DNA of 64,000 bases from Pyxicephalus adspersus (lineage: Eukaryota > Chordata > Amphibia > Anura > Pyxicephalidae), in the NCBI RefSeq assembly GCF_032062135.1, contig NC_092859.1:153741665-153805664 (forward strand). The letters are read 5' to 3'. This document shows, one piece after another, positions 61,946-64,000 of the stretch. How positions within the stretch are numbered: the stretch's first letter is position 1; each line of letters opens with the position of its first letter. The notes below the pieces were generated by a model, which saw only the letters and a program-made list of their open reading frames with translations, ran no database searches and was not told the DNA's origin. Made by a program: the position numbers and the translations under genes.

Positions 61946-62428
61946 TCCCTAGCGGTAATCCCGAGTGTGACTCGGGGTGGATTTTCCATGCTAAAAGCGG
62001 TAATCCCAATTCAGACTCGGGGTCGCTTAAAACATTAAAAAAAAAACACTTATTCTGTTGTCGTCCCCCCGCATCCTGCTGGTCCCCGCAGCTCCTCCAG
62101 ACACATCTTCTCTCTGTGATCTTCAGCCGGCGTGTGCAGCGACGATCTCTAGGTTTTCCCAGCAAAGTCGGTGCGGGCGGGAGGATCGGCAGGAAATTCA
62201 AAAAATTTTTTATTAGATTCAATACAAAATAGCGGTATTAAGTCCAATACAAAAAAATCTTGATTTTTTTTTTTATTTAAAGTTTTATTAAGTTTAATAA
62301 ATATTGGCCATATTTTGGTGAGTTATGCCTCGGAATTATAGCCTACAATGTAAAATAAATTTCCATGCCAAAAATGTAACTCTTTATGCCTTGGCATACA
62401 GACAGAATTAGAATGCTAGAGCGGTTAA
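61942..62428. mobile_element. piggyBac-like MITE (second copy)
   Basis: The left end is TAACCTCCCTAGCGGTAATC and the right end is AATGCTAGAGCGGTTAA. The interior has AGTGTGACTCGGGGTGG and TCAGACTCGGGGTCGC. It is longer than the 24130 copy, which has an internal deletion after CTTCTCTCTG. Confidence 0.5.
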
Positions 62429-62429
62429 T

Positions 62430-62790
62430 AAAGTCTATGTAATGCAAAATCTGTTTGAAGCTGGTCAGTGGGAGGTCGGCTGCAGATCAAATGAGCCTGT
62501 CGGTGAGATCTGAAGGATTTCAGAAGGGTCCTAAAGTGACATATAAAAAAAAGCCCTTAATTCTTCCACAAATTGAGCCCAGCATATCTGGTGCCTTCTC
62601 TGCTCCTCCAGACGCGACCACCTTCTATCTTCTCACGTCACCCAAACTTCCATTTGATGGGGTGACTTGTCTTCCTGCAAATAAAGAAAACAAAAAGTGC
62701 ACATGTGCTTTGCATTATGAGAAAGCCCCTGATGACACATGCCCAATTTCAGGCATGCGCCCCTCAAAGCCAGGCTATGTGTGCAAGTAT
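62430..62790 (+). repeat. Dispersed repeat shared with 24450-24815
   Basis: It has the same ordered words as the first copy (AGTCTATGTAATGCAAAATC, GATCAAATGAGCCTGTCGGT, CTTCCACAAATTGAGCCCAG, TGCCCAATTTCAGGCATGCG). It differs in having an extra 25 bp with GTGCCTTCTCTGCTCCTCCA. Confidence 0.7.
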
Positions 62791-62881
62791 TCCAGAATGC
62801 TGCAGAATTCCCCTTCGGTCTTTAATGCCACAGCAGATGGATGGGTTTCCTTATATAAGAGGGATAGCTATGCTTTTATAT

Positions 62882-63268
62882 ACAGGTAGTCCTCGGGTTA
62901 AGGACATCCGACATCCAGGCGACTAGATATTGCTCGTTCTGTGCAGGACCGAAGGCATGATGATGGGGGGGGGGGGGGTTTTTGCATGACTTGCAGAAGA
63001 AATCTTTTGCTAAACACAGCAGCGGTTGTGGGTGATCTTAACAGCTGAGCTGATCTGTAACATCTTTTACCTCTTTTTTTTTTTTTTTTTTTTGCATGTC
63101 AAAGCACTGCTTGCTCAAGAAGTTAATGAATGCCTAGTTTTTTTTGTGATTAACTCACAGCCCTAATTGCATTTTATAAAATAATGTACCTGTTCCAACT
63201 TACATACAAATTCACCTTAAGAACAAACCTACAGTCCCTATCTCATATGTAACCCGAGGACAACCTGT
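62882..63268. mobile_element. Tigger-like MITE (copy 3, internally deleted)
   Basis: The left end is CAGGTAGTCCTCGGGTTAAG and the right end is GTAACCCGAGGACAACCTG. It is about 90 bp shorter than the 17082 copy, with loss between TTTTTTGTGATTAACTCACAG and the right third. It contains a G-run and a T-run. Confidence 0.65.
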
Positions 63269-64000
63269 AATGTCAACAATGTCACAATAGGTTGGCTTTG
63301 CTGTAGGTAGAAGCCTGAAGCCTTGCTACACATGGGCTATATGGGACTTCCAAGCTACACATGTCCCTGTGGAAGTGCTGTGCTGCCCATGTGGTCCTCA
63401 AGGAGCATTCCCTTCCCCCATATCCAGCATTGAACAAGCATGGAGATAGAAAAGAAGGATTATAGACAATTTTTTCATCTATGACCCAGTTTAGAGATTC
63501 AGAGTACTGAAATGAGTTCTCAGTGTATTCATAGGGTCAATATAACAGCCAGGGCACCAGCATCCCCAGATTGACAAGCAATGGCAGTCCCTAAATTTAT
63601 GCTTAAAAAGTTTGAATGTTGACATGTGACTCTATCAACTTTTTTGAGAGCTGAACTCCAGCCAAGCAGCTAAATACACTGTTGAAATGCATAAATAAAA
63701 GTATGCTTCTGTAACCAACTTTAGTGCTGGCAGCCAGGATCTCTGTGGTACAAATCTTGGTAGCCAGCTATACAGTGAAGGAACAGCAACACACGGATGA
63801 GCTGTTACTCTGCTCTCCCCTTCTGTCAGCATGTGTATGTAGCTTGAATGGCTTCAATTGTGTGCTAAAGGCAGCTGTACATAGGATTACAGGAAGCTTA
63901 TACAAAGACAAATTCGGGTATTCAAACCAGTTACATACACCGTGATCTCCCCAGCCTCTTTTAGCTGGGCGCACCGCAAGGATCTTTTCAGTACCCGCTT

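Larger units (their letters stand above)
60197..64000 (+). other. Intron 1 of the snrnp27-like gene (to window end)
   Basis: No exon coding for the expected Arg/Ser/Glu-rich continuation was seen. The stretch is dominated by repeats: an inverted-repeat element (60470-60990), LINE tails (61085, 61800), a foldback MITE (61573), a piggyBac-like MITE (61942), a dispersed repeat (62430) and a Tigger-like MITE (62882). From 63270 to 64000 it appears unique, with no recognised gene. Confidence 0.45.

Overview
The window is vertebrate nuclear DNA, most likely from a frog (anuran amphibian). It holds one gene whose whole coding region can be read, add2 (beta-adducin), on the plus strand. It also holds the first coding exon of a second plus-strand gene that looks like snrnp27 (the 27 kDa protein of the U4/U6.U5 tri-snRNP). 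The frog assignment is an inference. It rests on the divergence of the adducin from the mammalian protein and on the repeat content: tRNA-derived SINEs, L2/CR1-like LINE 3' ends with a tail resembling GCGCTATATAAATA, and many short hAT-, piggyBac-, Harbinger- and Tigger-like DNA elements. A species cannot be named from this.

Layout. Positions 1-20949 hold no recognisable coding sequence. This is upstream or 5' intronic DNA of add2, with repeats, several unique stretches that could be conserved regulatory DNA, and a 1.4 kb minisatellite of 44-bp units ending just before the first coding exon. From 20950 to 49786 lie 14 coding exons of add2, every one with AG/GT borders and matching phase, giving a 715-residue protein (human ADD2 has 726). 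A 34-nt extra exon candidate sits in the last intron at 42918-42951. It would end the protein after 11 new residues and remove the basic MARCKS-like tail. After the stop codon the DNA runs 7.5 kb to a convincing poly(A) signal at 57315, which fits the very long brain-type 3' UTR known for mammalian ADD2. Between 57340 and 60040 there are only repeats and a 106-base assembly gap. At 60040-60196 lie a promoter-like segment with an ETS site and the first exon of the snrnp27-like gene. The rest, to 64000, reads as its first intron, filled with repeats.

How the parts relate. Beta-adducin is a cytoskeletal protein that caps actin filaments and joins them to spectrin. Snrnp27 is an SR-rich splicing factor. 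They have no known functional link, but both map to chromosome 2p13 in human, so they are plausible syntenic neighbours. The most interesting biology is post-transcriptional control of add2: a frame-shifting micro-exon that decides whether the protein keeps its regulated C-terminal tail, plus alternative 3' ends.
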